Notes: generated by a model from the sequence alone, not told the origin. Counted from the first letter of the stretch, positions 16,483 to 25,097 are shown. The stretch is 64,000 nt of DNA from Pseudomonadota bacterium (GCA_023391335.1 JAEWBG010000010.1:1-64000), one strand, 5' to 3'. Numbers and translations: made by a program.

Positions 16483-17100
16483 TCAAAACCAACTGAAGTT
16501 GAAGCTGATGCTCACGCGCGGCTGTCGCGATGGATTCGGTGGAACTTCATGACGCAGCCAACTTTCGAAGAGCACGACCTGACCTGCTTCCGCCGGGATC
16601 ACGATCCAAGGCTTGGATTGCTCACGCGCATCAGCTCGGCGCGGCGGCGCCGCCATGAAACGATCTAATCGCGGATCTTCGAACTTCAATCCGGCACATC
16701 CTTTCGGCGTCTGCACGTAATACGTACCGCTGACCGTGGAAAGCGGATGCAGGTGCAGTCCATGAACGACTTGCTGCGGCATGATGTTCACCCAGCAGTC
16801 GGTCATCGTCAGCTCGCGGCCCTCAAGATCGAACTCCAACGAACGGGCAAATGCATTCACGTGGCGTTTGAGATGGCGTTGCAGCTTCGCGAACGTCGGC
16901 GACAACTCGTGCATCCGGCTCGCCGAGTTATACGACGTGTATCCACCCGGATAGTTCTTCTTGGACCAGCGCCGCCCGGCTTCGTCATCCTGCTCGAGCT
17001 GCCTGCATTCGCGTAGCAGACGCGCATTGAGTTCTTGCCCGTCGCGAGTCGTCAGTCGCGATGAATAAATGAGAGTGGGGAAGTAGCCGCGTACAGTCAT
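16483..17100 (-). CDS. TIGR02466 family putative 2-oxoglutarate/Fe(II) oxygenase
   Basis: A 205-residue soluble protein with the TIGR02466 pattern. The N-terminus is VRGYFPTLIYSS. The jelly-roll core has WVNIMPQQVVHGLHLHPLS (HxH-type metal ligands), GTYYVQTPKGCAGLKFEDPR, and a C-terminal LRHEVPPN...RVSISFNF motif carrying the distal His and the 2-oxoglutarate-binding Arg. The substrate is unknown. The gene overlaps or nearly touches the TraB/GumN gene downstream, so they are probably cotranscribed. Confidence 0.85.
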   Translation of the reverse strand: MTVRGYFPTLIYSSRLTTRDGQELNARLLRECRQLEQDDEAGRRWSKKNYPGGYTSYNSASRMHELSPTFAKLQRHLKRHVNAFARSLEFDLEGRELTMTDCWVNIMPQQVVHGLHLHPLSTVSGTYYVQTPKGCAGLKFEDPRLDRFMAAPPRRADAREQSKPWIVIPAEAGQVVLFESWLRHEVPPNPSRQPRVSISFNFSWF

Positions 17101-17358
17101 GGCGCGAATTGTCTCTAGAACGATCTATCCAGAGCAAACTCGCTGTCGGTTAGCCACTTAAGGTGGTGCATGAACAGGAAGGGACACGGGATGTCGGCAT
17201 CCAGGTGCTACGCCTGGATCGGCTGCGCTTACGTGAAGGTCCTACATGCATCTTCACGTATTCGTAAGGTTGCGGCGCCGCACGCGCCTTCTGTTTTCAC
17301 GGCACGGAACTCCAACCGGCCCGTGACGTTCACGTCGAATCGCATCTGAGGTGTCGTC

Positions 17359-17922
17359 ATGACTAGGATCGGAATCATTCTGGGAAGCACTCGTCCGAAT
17401 CGGAACGGCGAAGCCGTCGCACGTTGGGTTTTCGAGCAATCGAAGAAGCGCAAGGACGCCGAATTCGAGCTGGTCGACATCAAGGACTTCAACCTGCCGC
17501 TACTGGACGAGCCGCGTCCGCCCTCGCTAGGCAATTATGCTCAGCCGCATACCAAGCGCTGGGCCGAGAAGATTGCGAGCTTCGATGGATTTGTATTCGT
17601 GACGCCGGAATACAACCATGGCACGTCGGCTGCCTTGAAGAACGCACTGGATTTTCTGTTTGCAGAATGGAATGACAAAGCTGCCGGCTTCGTGAGCTAC
17701 GGCAGCATGGGTGGCGCTCGCGCGGTGGAACAGTTACGTGCGAACTTGAGCGAACTGAAGATAGCGCATGTACGCGCTCAGGTGATGTTCTCACTGTTTA
17801 CCGACTTCGAGAACATGAGCGTCTTCAAACCCGATCCGCGCCATGATGCGGAAGCTCAGACGCTGTTCGATCAGGTGATTTCGTGGGCGAATGCGTTGAA
17901 AGGTGTGAGGCAGAAGAGCTGA
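17359..17922 (+). CDS. NAD(P)H-dependent FMN reductase
   Basis: The 187-residue flavodoxin-like protein has the phosphate-binding loop GSTRPNRNGEAVARWV at the N-terminus, TPEYNHGTSAALKNALDFL in the middle (flavin-contacting PEYN motif) and VSYGSMGGARAVEQLR, all diagnostic of the NADPH-dependent FMN reductase family (PF03358, ArsH/ChrR/AzoR-like). It probably reduces quinones, azo compounds or flavin in the cytoplasm using NAD(P)H. It is monocistronic and is followed by a repeat element with CACGGAG units. Confidence 0.92.
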   Translation: MTRIGIILGSTRPNRNGEAVARWVFEQSKKRKDAEFELVDIKDFNLPLLDEPRPPSLGNYAQPHTKRWAEKIASFDGFVFVTPEYNHGTSAALKNALDFLFAEWNDKAAGFVSYGSMGGARAVEQLRANLSELKIAHVRAQVMFSLFTDFENMSVFKPDPRHDAEAQTLFDQVISWANALKGVRQKS

Positions 17923-17934
17923 GAAAACAGAGAG

Positions 17935-18112
17935 GATTTCACACGGAGGGCACGGAGACCACGGAGTTCGAAGCCAAGTGCGAACTGTGTGTGTTACGTG
18001 TGCGGTGTGACATGTACGTAAGCGCGACTGATAGTCGAATCTGACCTGCGAGCTTTGACCACACACATCCTCTCTATCTCCGTGTTCTCCGTGCCCTCCG
18101 TGGAAAATTCTT
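17935..18112. repeat. CACGGAG-type inverted repeat element
   Basis: The left end (about 17935-17970) is a purine-rich run of CACGGAG units. The right end (about 18070-18112) is its inverse (CTCCGTGTTCTCCGTG and CCCTCCGTGGAAAATTC). They bracket about 100 bases between the FMN reductase gene and the 3' end of ppnP. Similar CTCCGTG arrays occur at 7395-7440, 23146-23233, 25240-25830, 28110-28170 and 43765-43805. Confidence 0.65.
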
Positions 18113-18118
18113 CTGGTC

Positions 18119-18400
18119 TTATTTCAGGAACTCACAGAGATACGCCGCTGGACCGCCATCCGCGCGCACATCAAATCCGCTATTCGCAGGCACTTCGAAG
18201 TACGTTCCAGCCGGATACGTTTGCCACGCGCCGTTGATCTTCGCGCTCAGCTGGCCGCTCACAACGGTCAGGCGCTCTGGCGCTGCCGTGTTGAAGTGAT
18301 ACTCGCCCGGAGCAATGACGCCGACCGTCGCACGTAAACCATTGCGCTCGAATCCGACGCTTTGAACGTTGCCTTCGAAATAGGTGTTGTGTTTGAGCAT
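18119..18400 (-). CDS. ppnP: Pyrimidine/purine nucleoside phosphorylase PpnP
   Basis: A 93-residue cupin-fold protein matching the PpnP (formerly DUF1255) family almost end to end: YFEGNVQSVGFERNG, VGVIAPGEYHFNTAAPERLT, GTYFEVPANSGFDVRA and a final YLCEFLK. PpnP cleaves a broad set of nucleosides with phosphate to free bases and ribose-1-phosphate. The ATG at 18400 gives the normal family length; the frame stays open far upstream but that part is unlike the family. The ribosome site is weak. It is monocistronic. Confidence 0.93.
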   Translation of the reverse strand: MLKHNTYFEGNVQSVGFERNGLRATVGVIAPGEYHFNTAAPERLTVVSGQLSAKINGAWQTYPAGTYFEVPANSGFDVRADGGPAAYLCEFLK

Positions 18401-18719
18401 GGTGAGATGGGAAGACGAGAATCGTGGTTCGGGGTTCGTGGTTCGGGGCCGCAGGATACGCGAGTGAGACAACCGAGTCAGGAGTCGGTAACAAGAGGCA
18501 AGCGCTCTCGCGCAGGCGAGCCGTCGGCAAGGTAGCAGCGCGGAGAACATCAAGAGCGCGGCAGGCAAGCTGACTTTCGTCAGCAGGCCAGAACGGAGTG
18601 CATGCTTCCCAATGCCGAGGAAGGAAAGACGTCCAGAGCGACCTCGCTGCTGACCCTCAACTGCCAACGCGAGCGCCTGGCCCACTCGAACACGAGTGAG
18701 CCAAGCGCGTAGCCATCCT
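18401..18719. other. Intergenic region with degenerate REP-like repeat
   Basis: No gene is seen. About 18425-18460 holds short direct repeats of GTGGTTCGGGG type. About 18490-18592 holds a diverged copy of the GCAGGCGAGCCG/GCAAGCTGAC REP-like family. The remainder lies downstream of the ThuA gene (minus strand) and upstream of ppnP, and would carry the ppnP promoter, which could not be pinned down. Confidence 0.5.
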
Positions 18720-19487
18720 TCACTTCGCGCGGAAGCCGTTTCCGGTCGCTGCCCAGTACAGTCCGCCGTAAATGTGATGCAGGAAATTCTGGTCGCAATA
18801 GGCGCCGGGCAAATGGCCCAGGGCCGTATAGAAAGCGCGGCCGCCATCGTAGTTCTGATACCAGCTGACCGGATGGAAGCTGCCCATGCCGACACCTTTC
18901 AAATGACGATCCGGCCATTCGGCTTGCGGTTTGTAAGTGCTCTCGTCCACTGCAAGGAGGTAATGAAGCTGATTCGAGCGTGACGCGTCGAATTCGTACC
19001 ACTCTTCGGTGAAGAGGAAGCGCGGTGCGAACCGATCCATACCAGGGAAGTTGTAGTCCTTCACTTCGATCGTTGCGGTTTGCACCGGCGGATGGATGTG
19101 GAACATGTGGCCGACCATTTTGGTGTACCACGGCCAGTTATATTCAGTGTCGGATGCGCTATGCACGCCGACATAGCCGCCACCTTTGCGGATGTAGCGT
19201 TCGAACGCGGCCTGTTGTTGATCGTTGAGCACGTCGCCGGTCGTGAGCAGGAACATCACGACTTGGTATTTCGCGAGCTCCGTATCGTTGAAGACGCGAT
19301 TGGCGTCTTCAGTCCAAAAGACGTCGAAGTCGTGCTTCTTGCCGAGTTGCTCGACCGCAGTGACCGCTGCGTTGATCGAGTCGTGATGCCAACCGTCGGT
19401 CTTGGTGAATACCAGCGCGCTGAATTGGGCCGCGTGGCACGTCATAGATAGCATCACGCCAAACAGCGTGAACATCGTTCGTCGCAT
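18720..19487 (-). CDS. ThuA domain-containing exported protein
   Basis: A 255-residue protein with a signal peptide (MFTLFGVMLSMTCHA) and a full ThuA domain: LVFTKTDGWHHDSI, the YQVVMFLLTTGDVLND strand, the GGGYVGVHSASDTEY turn, and a C-terminal HPVSWYQNYDGGRAFYTALG. ThuA-like proteins have a class I glutamine-amidotransferase-like fold and are linked to sugar (trehalose or keto-sugar) use, although their exact activity is unclear. The start at 19487 has GAGGAG six bases upstream. The export signal suggests periplasmic action, perhaps with the oxidoreductases and GH enzymes elsewhere in this window. Confidence 0.9.
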   Translation of the reverse strand: MRRTMFTLFGVMLSMTCHAAQFSALVFTKTDGWHHDSINAAVTAVEQLGKKHDFDVFWTEDANRVFNDTELAKYQVVMFLLTTGDVLNDQQQAAFERYIRKGGGYVGVHSASDTEYNWPWYTKMVGHMFHIHPPVQTATIEVKDYNFPGMDRFAPRFLFTEEWYEFDASRSNQLHYLLAVDESTYKPQAEWPDRHLKGVGMGSFHPVSWYQNYDGGRAFYTALGHLPGAYCDQNFLHHIYGGLYWAATGNGFRAK

Positions 19488-20476
19488 CTTTGCTCCTCGA
19501 CAGCGCATTTGCGCTGGTACGTTCAATGGAGAGTCCCCTAGGACCATGCTAGCGCAAGTTGCAATCCGCACATCCAAAGAACATTCAAGAGACCAGTTCG
19601 CTGCGCGGATACATCAAGAGTCTTGTGAGGTGAGGACGTCACGGCCACTTCTTGCTGCCAACCGCCAACCGCCAACTCCCAACTGCGATGAACCTGACGC
19701 AACACAAAGAACGCAAAAGGCGAGGGGTCAGAGAAGAGGGGGTTTTTAGCCGCAGAGAACGCAGAAAAGAAATGGTGTGAAGTGTCGCGTGTGATGTGTA
19801 GGTGTGCGATCAACCTCCCGATCTCTTGCTGCAACTCCTAACCGTCAATTCGAAACCCCAAACCAAGACGAACACAAAGCGCACAAAAACTCACAAGGAG
19901 CACAAAAAGAAATTGTGTGTGGAGTGTCAGGTGTGATGTGTGGGCGGCCTTGGAGCGAGGTCGCGGATCTCTGGTCGCCAGCGGCAAACATATGCAGCTG
20001 CCTGATTCTGGCTTGCGCGCAGCGCTTGCCTGCCCATGGCTTGCTTGCCGTAAGGCTCGCCTGCCGATGCAGTCGGCTTGCTTCTTTCTCTGGAATCCGC
20101 CGTTTTTTTGCCTGTGACTCGTGACCTGTGACTCGTGACCAGATAAGAATCTCACACAGAGCTCACAGAGCACACAGAGTTCAAATGCCGTCGCACCGCG
20201 AAGGCGGGTGCCTATCTTGTTCTTCGCTTCATCCTGTTCAATCTCTGAACTTCCGCTCCGGTGCGGAGCGAAGAAACTTAACCACGTTGTTCTTTTTTGC
20301 GTTCTCTGCGGCTAAGAATTCTTCTCTGACTCGTACACCTTGTGTGTTCTTTGTGTTGCGTCTGATCTCCGTGTAATCGCAGGATCCGACGCCATCGACA
20401 AAACAGATATCGCTGCGTCCGTGTCGACCTACTCTTTTCACGCGCGCAGCGCTTTCACCCCATCACTTCATCACCT
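19488..20476. repeat. Long gene-free region packed with dispersed repeats
   Basis: About one kilobase without a supported gene. Seen in order: a CGCAACACAAAG end with a purine-rich follow-on (19692-19770), a second ACACAAAGCGCACAAAAA run (19870-19915), a REP-like triple hairpin (20006-20083), a GTGACTCGTGACC array (20104-20140), a CTCACAGAGCACACAGAG run (20155-20182), a CACCGCGAAGGCGGGTG palindrome (20186-20215), a CATCCTGTTC/CTCCGGTGCGGAGCG segment (20226-20275), an inverted TTTGTGTTGCGTC end (20348-20363), and CATCACTTCATCAC units running into the stop of the next gene. Confidence 0.65.
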
Positions 20477-21502
20477 TCATTCCGACTGACTGCTCTGCGC
20501 CCAAATATTCAGGCCGCCATCTGCGGCGTGTTTGTCGATGGCGCGGAGTTCTTCGTCGGAGAATGGCGCGGCATTCAGTGCGCCCAAGCTATCTTCGATT
20601 TGCGACCAGCGGCTGGCGCCGATGAGTGCGCTGGTGATGGCGGGTTTGCGCAGCACCCACGAGATCGCCATCTGAGCCAACGTTTGGCCGCGCTTCTGTG
20701 CGATGTCGTTCAGCGCTCGCACGTTGGCGATGTTTTGCGGGCTGAGCATGTTCTCGCGAAACGAGCCTTTCTGTGCCGCGCGCGACGAGTCAGGCACTCC
20801 GTTCAGATACTTCGTCGTGAGCAGTCCTTGTGCGAGCGGGGAGAACGCGATGCAGCCGATGCCTTCTTCGGTCAGTACATCCAACAGACCGTCTTCCACC
20901 CAGCGATTGAAAATCGAATACGAGGGTTGATGAATCACGCAGGGCGTGCCTAAGCGACGCAGAATCGCGGCCGCTTCGCGGGTCTTCTTCGGTCCATAGG
21001 AGGAGATGCCGACGTACAACGCTTTGCCGCTGCGAACGATGGAATCGAGCGTGCCCATCGTTTCTTCGAGCGATGTGTTCGGATCAACGCGATGCGAATA
21101 GAAGATGTCGACGTACTCGAGGCCCATGCGCTTTAAGCTTTGATCTAGGCTCGAGATCAGATATTTGCGCGATCCCCATTCGCCGTACGGACCAGGCCAC
21201 ATGTAATAGCCGGCCTTGGTGGAGATGATCAGTTCGTCGCGATAGGCGGCGAGATCTTGTTTGAGGACCTTGCCGAAGTTCTCTTCCGCGGAGCCGGGCG
21301 GTGGCCCGTAGTTGTTTGCCAAATCGAAATGCAGGATGCCGCGATCGAACGAGTTCAACAGCATCTCGCGCGCATTCTCATAAGAGGTGCTGCCGCCGAA
21401 GTTCTGCCACAGCCCGAGCGAGATTTTCGGGAGCTGCAAACCGCTACGTCCGCAACGTGCATAGGGCATCTTTTCATAGCGGGCAGGATTGGCGCGATAC
21501 AT
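20477..21502 (-). CDS. Aldo/keto reductase, YghZ-like (L-glyceraldehyde 3-phosphate reductase type)
   Basis: A 341-residue TIM-barrel oxidoreductase. The catalytic tetrad is visible as Asp and Tyr in HFDLANNYGPPPGSAE, Lys in ELIISTKAGYYMWPGPYG and His in DIFYSHRVDP. The cofactor region ALIGASRWSQIEDSL is typical of NADPH-dependent members. The GPPPGSAEENFG and WPGPYGEWGSRKYL segments match the YghZ/KCNAB-like subgroup that reduces L-glyceraldehyde-3-phosphate and methylglyoxal. The ATG at 21502 gives MYRANPARYEKMPYARCG, as in relatives. The stop codon lies inside a GTGATGAAGTGATG repeat. Confidence 0.93.
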   Translation of the reverse strand: MYRANPARYEKMPYARCGRSGLQLPKISLGLWQNFGGSTSYENAREMLLNSFDRGILHFDLANNYGPPPGSAEENFGKVLKQDLAAYRDELIISTKAGYYMWPGPYGEWGSRKYLISSLDQSLKRMGLEYVDIFYSHRVDPNTSLEETMGTLDSIVRSGKALYVGISSYGPKKTREAAAILRRLGTPCVIHQPSYSIFNRWVEDGLLDVLTEEGIGCIAFSPLAQGLLTTKYLNGVPDSSRAAQKGSFRENMLSPQNIANVRALNDIAQKRGQTLAQMAISWVLRKPAITSALIGASRWSQIEDSLGALNAAPFSDEELRAIDKHAADGGLNIWAQSSQSE

Positions 21503-21678
21503 GGGAAGACTTCCGAGGCAAACGGGGGGCGAGAGTATAAGACCGATTGCGACGACAAGGAGCGCGGCATTGCGTGTAGAAACGTCTATCGTGCGAGCGA
21601 TGGATGCACGGTTTGTCTCGATACAGTTGGGTGCAATCGCTGGCACAATGACGCGCAGTTTTCTCGAGGAGAGGGCAA

Positions 21679-22083
21679 ATGAAACGTGCGATTGTGCCGG
21701 CGCTCGGCGCTGCGATGCTCGTGTTGGCAGGCTGTCAGAAGGCGTGCCCCCCAGCGCCACCACCTCCACCGAGCGCGGAGGGATTGCCGGGATTCGTCAA
21801 CACCGCATGGGTCGCAACCTCTGCGGGCAAACGCGGCTCGATACTCGTATTCCTTCCCGATAAAACTGTCGTGATCGACTCGTGCGGCGGAGGATTTCTC
21901 GTCTCGCAATGGGGCATCATTTCCGACAATCGCATTCGCGTCGCGGAAGGCGCGGTACCGACCGAATACGAGTATTCGCAATCGGGGGCCGAAGTGTTGG
22001 AGTTGAAGCCGGTGGGTAGCAACGAGCCCGACACCTATGTGCGTGCCGTCGTTCCCTATAAGTGCCCGGAAGGATCGAAGTAA
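21679..22083 (+). CDS. Hypothetical small lipoprotein
   Basis: The 134-residue product has a lipobox LAGC (Cys19), a proline-rich spacer (CPPAPPPPPS), then a small beta-rich body (TAWVATSAGKRGSILVFLPD, GGGFLVSQWGIISDNRIRVAE). I do not recognise the family; the body resembles small META/HslJ-like or lipocalin-type heat-shock lipoprotein domains only loosely. It ends three bases before the lactonase gene, so the two form an operon. Confidence 0.75.
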   Translation: MKRAIVPALGAAMLVLAGCQKACPPAPPPPPSAEGLPGFVNTAWVATSAGKRGSILVFLPDKTVVIDSCGGGFLVSQWGIISDNRIRVAEGAVPTEYEYSQSGAEVLELKPVGSNEPDTYVRAVVPYKCPEGSK

Positions 22084-22086
22084 CTC

Positions 22087-23127
22087 ATGGTGCAGACCTA
22101 CCACGTTCACATTGCGACCCAAGCGCCCGGTGCGATGGGCATCGCGCGCGCGAGCTTTGATCCGAAGAGCGGAGAGCTATCCGCGTTGGAAACCATCGCA
22201 AGCACAAGCGATCCAGGATTTCTCGCGCTGCATCCGCGCGGCACACATCTATACGTCGCAAACGCGGGAACGCCAGGCGGCGTGACCAGCTTACGAATCG
22301 GCGAGAGCGCATCGTTGACTCAGCTCAACTTCGTGCAATCGCAAGGACGTGGGCCGAGCTACATCAGTGTGGATCGCAGCGGTCAGTATCTGCTCGCCGC
22401 CAACTACGGCGGTGGCTTCATCGAAGTGCTCGCGCTGAATCTCGACGGTTCCCTCGGAGCGCAGACGGCATTCGTGCAACACTCGGGTCGCAGCGTGCAT
22501 CCGGAACGCCAAACGCGCGCGTATCCGCATTGGTTTGGGACCGATCCTAGCAATCAGTTTGCGATCGTGAACGATCTCGGAACCGATCGCGTGTACGTCT
22601 ATCGCTTCGAGCACGGCAAGGTCACACCTGCCGAACCTGCGTTTGTAACGACCAAACCCGGTTCGGGCCCACGTCACTTGGCTTGGCACCCAAATGGGCG
22701 CATCGCGTTTCTAATCGAAGAACTCTCGAACGAGATCACGAGCTTCGCTTGGAACGGCAGTGGAGAACTCAAAGCGCTTCATACGGTCTCCACGTTGGCG
22801 AGCGATTTCAGCGGAACGAGTACCGCCGCCGAAATTGCGGTACATGCGAGCGGTCGATTCTTGGTCGGAAGCAATCGGGGTGAAGATTCGCTCGTTGTGT
22901 TTGCGATCGGACCGGATGGGCAACTTACCTTTCGGCAGCGAATCAGTTCCGGCGGCAAGACCCCACGCTATTTCGCGTTCGATCCAACTCACGCGTGGTT
23001 GCTGGTGACGAATCAATCGAGCGAGAACGTCGTGCTGTTCTCGGTGAATGCGGAGTCCGGTGAATTGCGTCAAGTAGCAGAGCGTCCGCTGGGCAAGCCG
23101 GCGGGTGTGGTTTTCGTTAGCAGATAG
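22087..23127 (+). CDS. Lactonase family seven-bladed beta-propeller (6-phosphogluconolactonase type)
   Basis: A 346-residue protein of the PF10282 lactonase family, with repeated blade motifs: GFLALHPRGTHLYVAN, GPSYISVDRSGQYLLAANYGG, GPRHLAWHPNGRIAFLIEEL, AAEIAVHASGRFLVGSNRG and PRYFAFDPTHAWLLVTNQSS. E. coli Pgl of this family hydrolyses 6-phosphogluconolactone, which would fit with the Gnd gene at 45741. No signal peptide is seen, so it is probably cytoplasmic. It forms an operon with the lipoprotein gene just upstream. Confidence 0.9.
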   Translation: MVQTYHVHIATQAPGAMGIARASFDPKSGELSALETIASTSDPGFLALHPRGTHLYVANAGTPGGVTSLRIGESASLTQLNFVQSQGRGPSYISVDRSGQYLLAANYGGGFIEVLALNLDGSLGAQTAFVQHSGRSVHPERQTRAYPHWFGTDPSNQFAIVNDLGTDRVYVYRFEHGKVTPAEPAFVTTKPGSGPRHLAWHPNGRIAFLIEELSNEITSFAWNGSGELKALHTVSTLASDFSGTSTAAEIAVHASGRFLVGSNRGEDSLVVFAIGPDGQLTFRQRISSGGKTPRYFAFDPTHAWLLVTNQSSENVVLFSVNAESGELRQVAERPLGKPAGVVFVSR

Positions 23128-23145
23128 GCGTGCTGCTGGATACGA

Positions 23146-23233
23146 CTTCCACGGGGACACGGAGTAAGAACAGAAGGGAGAATGGCTCCACGGAGGACAC
23201 GGAGGACACGGAGGACACGGAGATCGCGGAGGC
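23146..23233. repeat. GGACACGGA tandem repeat array
   Basis: Short tandem nine-base units of the form GGACACGGA are repeated about four times (23190-23222) within a purine-rich stretch just after the lactonase stop codon. They belong to the CACGGAG family described for 17935-18112. Confidence 0.75.
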
Positions 23234-23324
23234 GCTAGCACGAGAAGGAGTGTCTTCGTGAGACGTTCTACGCGGGCCTCCCTTGCAGGCCCTACATGCG
23301 AACAAGCCTGGATTCGAGAGCCGT

Positions 23325-23828
23325 ATGATCAGAGAAGAAAAGACTGAAGACTTCGACGAGATCCTCAGCATCATCAATGACGCTGCGATTGCTTATAAAG
23401 GAATCATCCCTCCCGACCGGTGGCATGAGCCGTACATGTCGAGCGATGAACTCAAAGCGCAGATCGAAGATGGAGTGAGATTCTCCTGCTACGTCGATGG
23501 CGACCAAATCGTTGGCGTCATGGGCATTCAGGATCGGGGCGATGTCGATCTGATCCGCCACGCCTACGTCAGAACGAAGCAAAGAAAAAGCGGAATAGGA
23601 ACGCAATTGCTACGCGAGCTCATAGCTCGTTCGCAGAAACCGATTTTGATTGGCACATGGAAGGCTGCCGATTGGGCAATACGGTTCTATCAGAAACACG
23701 GCTTTGCGCTGGTCGACGAGCAAGAGAAGGATCGCTTACTCAGAAAGTATTGGGTGATCCCGGAGCGGCAAGTCGAAACGTCGGTTGTTCTGGCGGATGA
23801 GAAATATAGAGATTCGATGCGAGGCTAA
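23325..23828 (+). CDS. GNAT family N-acetyltransferase
   Basis: A 167-residue acetyltransferase. The N-terminus is MIREEKTEDFDEILSIIND. The acetyl-CoA-binding motif A appears as YVRTKQRKSGIGTQLLREL and motif B as AIRFYQKHGFALVDEQEKDRLL. The substrate cannot be told. The ATG at 23325 matches family starts; an in-frame start at 23283 would add 14 residues. It sits after a repeat array and before an accessory patch with a large inverted repeat. Confidence 0.9.
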   Translation: MIREEKTEDFDEILSIINDAAIAYKGIIPPDRWHEPYMSSDELKAQIEDGVRFSCYVDGDQIVGVMGIQDRGDVDLIRHAYVRTKQRKSGIGTQLLRELIARSQKPILIGTWKAADWAIRFYQKHGFALVDEQEKDRLLRKYWVIPERQVETSVVLADEKYRDSMRG

Positions 23829-23860
23829 CCGGGTCGCTTGCGAGAGAAGCTGTTGTCGTG

Positions 23861-23974
23861 GCGCGATCCACTCCGGCCTCCCTTTCAGGACCGCGCACGA
23901 GCACGTCCCTGTGGCGCTACGACAAAAAGGTCCGTCTTTTTGACGTTCCTGAAAGGGAGTCCGGAATGGAGCGC
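23861..23974. repeat. Large inverted repeat with about 30-base arms
   Basis: The left arm (23861-23890) and right arm (23947-23974) are near-perfect inverse copies; the inner parts CTCCCTTTCAGGA and TCCTGAAAGGGAG pair exactly. The loop holds a second small hairpin, AAAAAGG/CCGTCTTTTT. A further small palindrome, CCGCTCAACCGAGCGG, follows directly (23981-23996). There is no open frame inside. It may be a REP-like or MITE-like insertion, or a strong transcript end for the GNAT gene. Confidence 0.75.
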
Positions 23975-24127
23975 CGAGGACCGCTCAACCGAGCGGCGGG
24001 AATTTCTCCTTTCCATTCCACGTGATTTCTTCTGAAAGATATCGTTGTGAACGCAACGCCTGCCATATTCTCTAGCAGTCCAGGTTTTATCCCGCATGCG
24101 GGTGCGTGCGCAAATAAATTCGACTCT

Positions 24128-24493
24128 ATGACACGGTTTCCTCGTTCGGTTGTCGCCATTCCATTTCTGTGGCTGTTCAATGCCTCCGACAGTCGCGGAG
24201 CTGATCCAGCCTCGCGGTCTGAGGAAAAGCCCATCCCTTACGACTCTGTGGATGACGCTGAAAAAGCTCTTCGAGCCAAGACGGGGGTCACGTTTCGGAA
24301 TCAGGATGGATGGCTCATAGCGGAAGACATTCATTCATCAACCGTTTGGCTGCTCACATTGCCTGGTCATCCTGCTTATCCATCTATCGTCAAACGCGCT
24401 TTGATCAACAGTGCAGACGGCGCTTACATGGAGACTAATGTGCGATGTTTGGCCAGCGACGATGTCTGCGACAAGTTCTTTGGTAGCAAGTAG
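24128..24493 (+). CDS. Hypothetical small exported protein
   Basis: A 121-residue product if started at the ATG at 24128, which places a signal-like stretch first (SVVAIPFLWLFNAS). The body (YDSVDDAEKALRAKTGVTFRNQDGWLIAEDI; the C-terminal VRCLASDDVCDKFFGSK has two cysteines that could pair) is not recognised. An upstream in-frame ATG at 24047 adds 27 residues with no clear ribosome site. Codon use looks less biased than in the neighbours, so recent acquisition is possible. Confidence 0.5.
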   Translation: MTRFPRSVVAIPFLWLFNASDSRGADPASRSEEKPIPYDSVDDAEKALRAKTGVTFRNQDGWLIAEDIHSSTVWLLTLPGHPAYPSIVKRALINSADGAYMETNVRCLASDDVCDKFFGSK

Positions 24494-24580
24494 TCGTGAC
24501 AAGTAGTCCACAGCGGCTGCAGAACGATCGCACAAAGAGGCCGTTTTGACCTTGCTCGTCGCTGTATATACACTTCGCCT

Positions 24581-24850
24581 ATGCGCTTTAGCTGGGACGA
24601 AAGGAAACGTCGGGTCAATCTGAAGGCTCATGGGATCGACTTCTTAGATGCGCCTCGCGTATTCGAGGGTCCAACCTTCACCTTTGAAGATGACCGTTTC
24701 GCTTACGGAGAGCAGCGCTTTGTCACGCTCGGCTTTCTCGGTGGTATCGCGGTTTCCATCGTTCACACCGAAACGCCCGAGCGCATCCATGTCATCTCTT
24801 TTCGCCGAGCGACTCGAAATGAAGAAGCGATCCTCTTCAAAAGCATCTAA
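24581..24850 (+). CDS. brnT: BrnT family toxin
   Basis: An 89-residue protein with the whole BrnT pattern: MRFSWDERKRRVNLKAHGIDF at the start, EGPTFTFEDDRFAYGEQRF in the middle, and ERIHVISFRRATRNEE near the end. BrnT is a RelE-fold ribonuclease of type II toxin-antitoxin modules that blocks translation. The catalytic-type Lys/Arg and His residues appear present. It overlaps its antitoxin gene downstream by 32 bases. By family knowledge, the BrnT-BrnA complex represses its own promoter. Confidence 0.93.
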   Translation: MRFSWDERKRRVNLKAHGIDFLDAPRVFEGPTFTFEDDRFAYGEQRFVTLGFLGGIAVSIVHTETPERIHVISFRRATRNEEAILFKSI

Positions 24851-25097
24851 GACAGATTGGAAGCGCGTGCGCGCAACCAAGGACAAAGACATCAAGGTGT
24901 CGGCCGAACATCCCGAGGCAGACATGCAGCACATCGTCCGTGGGATCGTCCGCCGCGGTTTGCGGCCCGTGCCGCCGAAGTCATCCATTGCGCTGCGACT
25001 AGACGCCGATGTTCTCGCTTGGTTCAAGGCTCAAGGGCCGGGGTACCAGACGCGCATCAATGCCGTGCTGCGAGCATTCAAAGATGCTTCGCTCTAA
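24819..25097 (+). CDS. brnA: BrnA family antitoxin
   Basis: The 92-residue product starts MKKRSSSKASKTDWKRV and ends with the ribbon-helix-helix-like segment SSIALRLDADVLAWFKAQGPGYQTRINAVLRAF, characteristic of BrnA (PF14384). It neutralises BrnT and binds DNA as an autorepressor. The ATG at 24819 lies inside the brnT gene in another frame, giving a 32-base overlap. Longer in-frame starts exist inside brnT but lack family similarity. The triplicated repeat block begins about 90 bases later. Confidence 0.9.
   Translation: MKKRSSSKASKTDWKRVRATKDKDIKVSAEHPEADMQHIVRGIVRRGLRPVPPKSSIALRLDADVLAWFKAQGPGYQTRINAVLRAFKDASL

Noticed and set aside
19488..20476. Possible protein genes in the one-kilobase repeat region
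   Set aside because: All frames over 60 codons there are read through repeats and show low-complexity Lys/Thr/Arg-rich or Cys/Leu-rich text.
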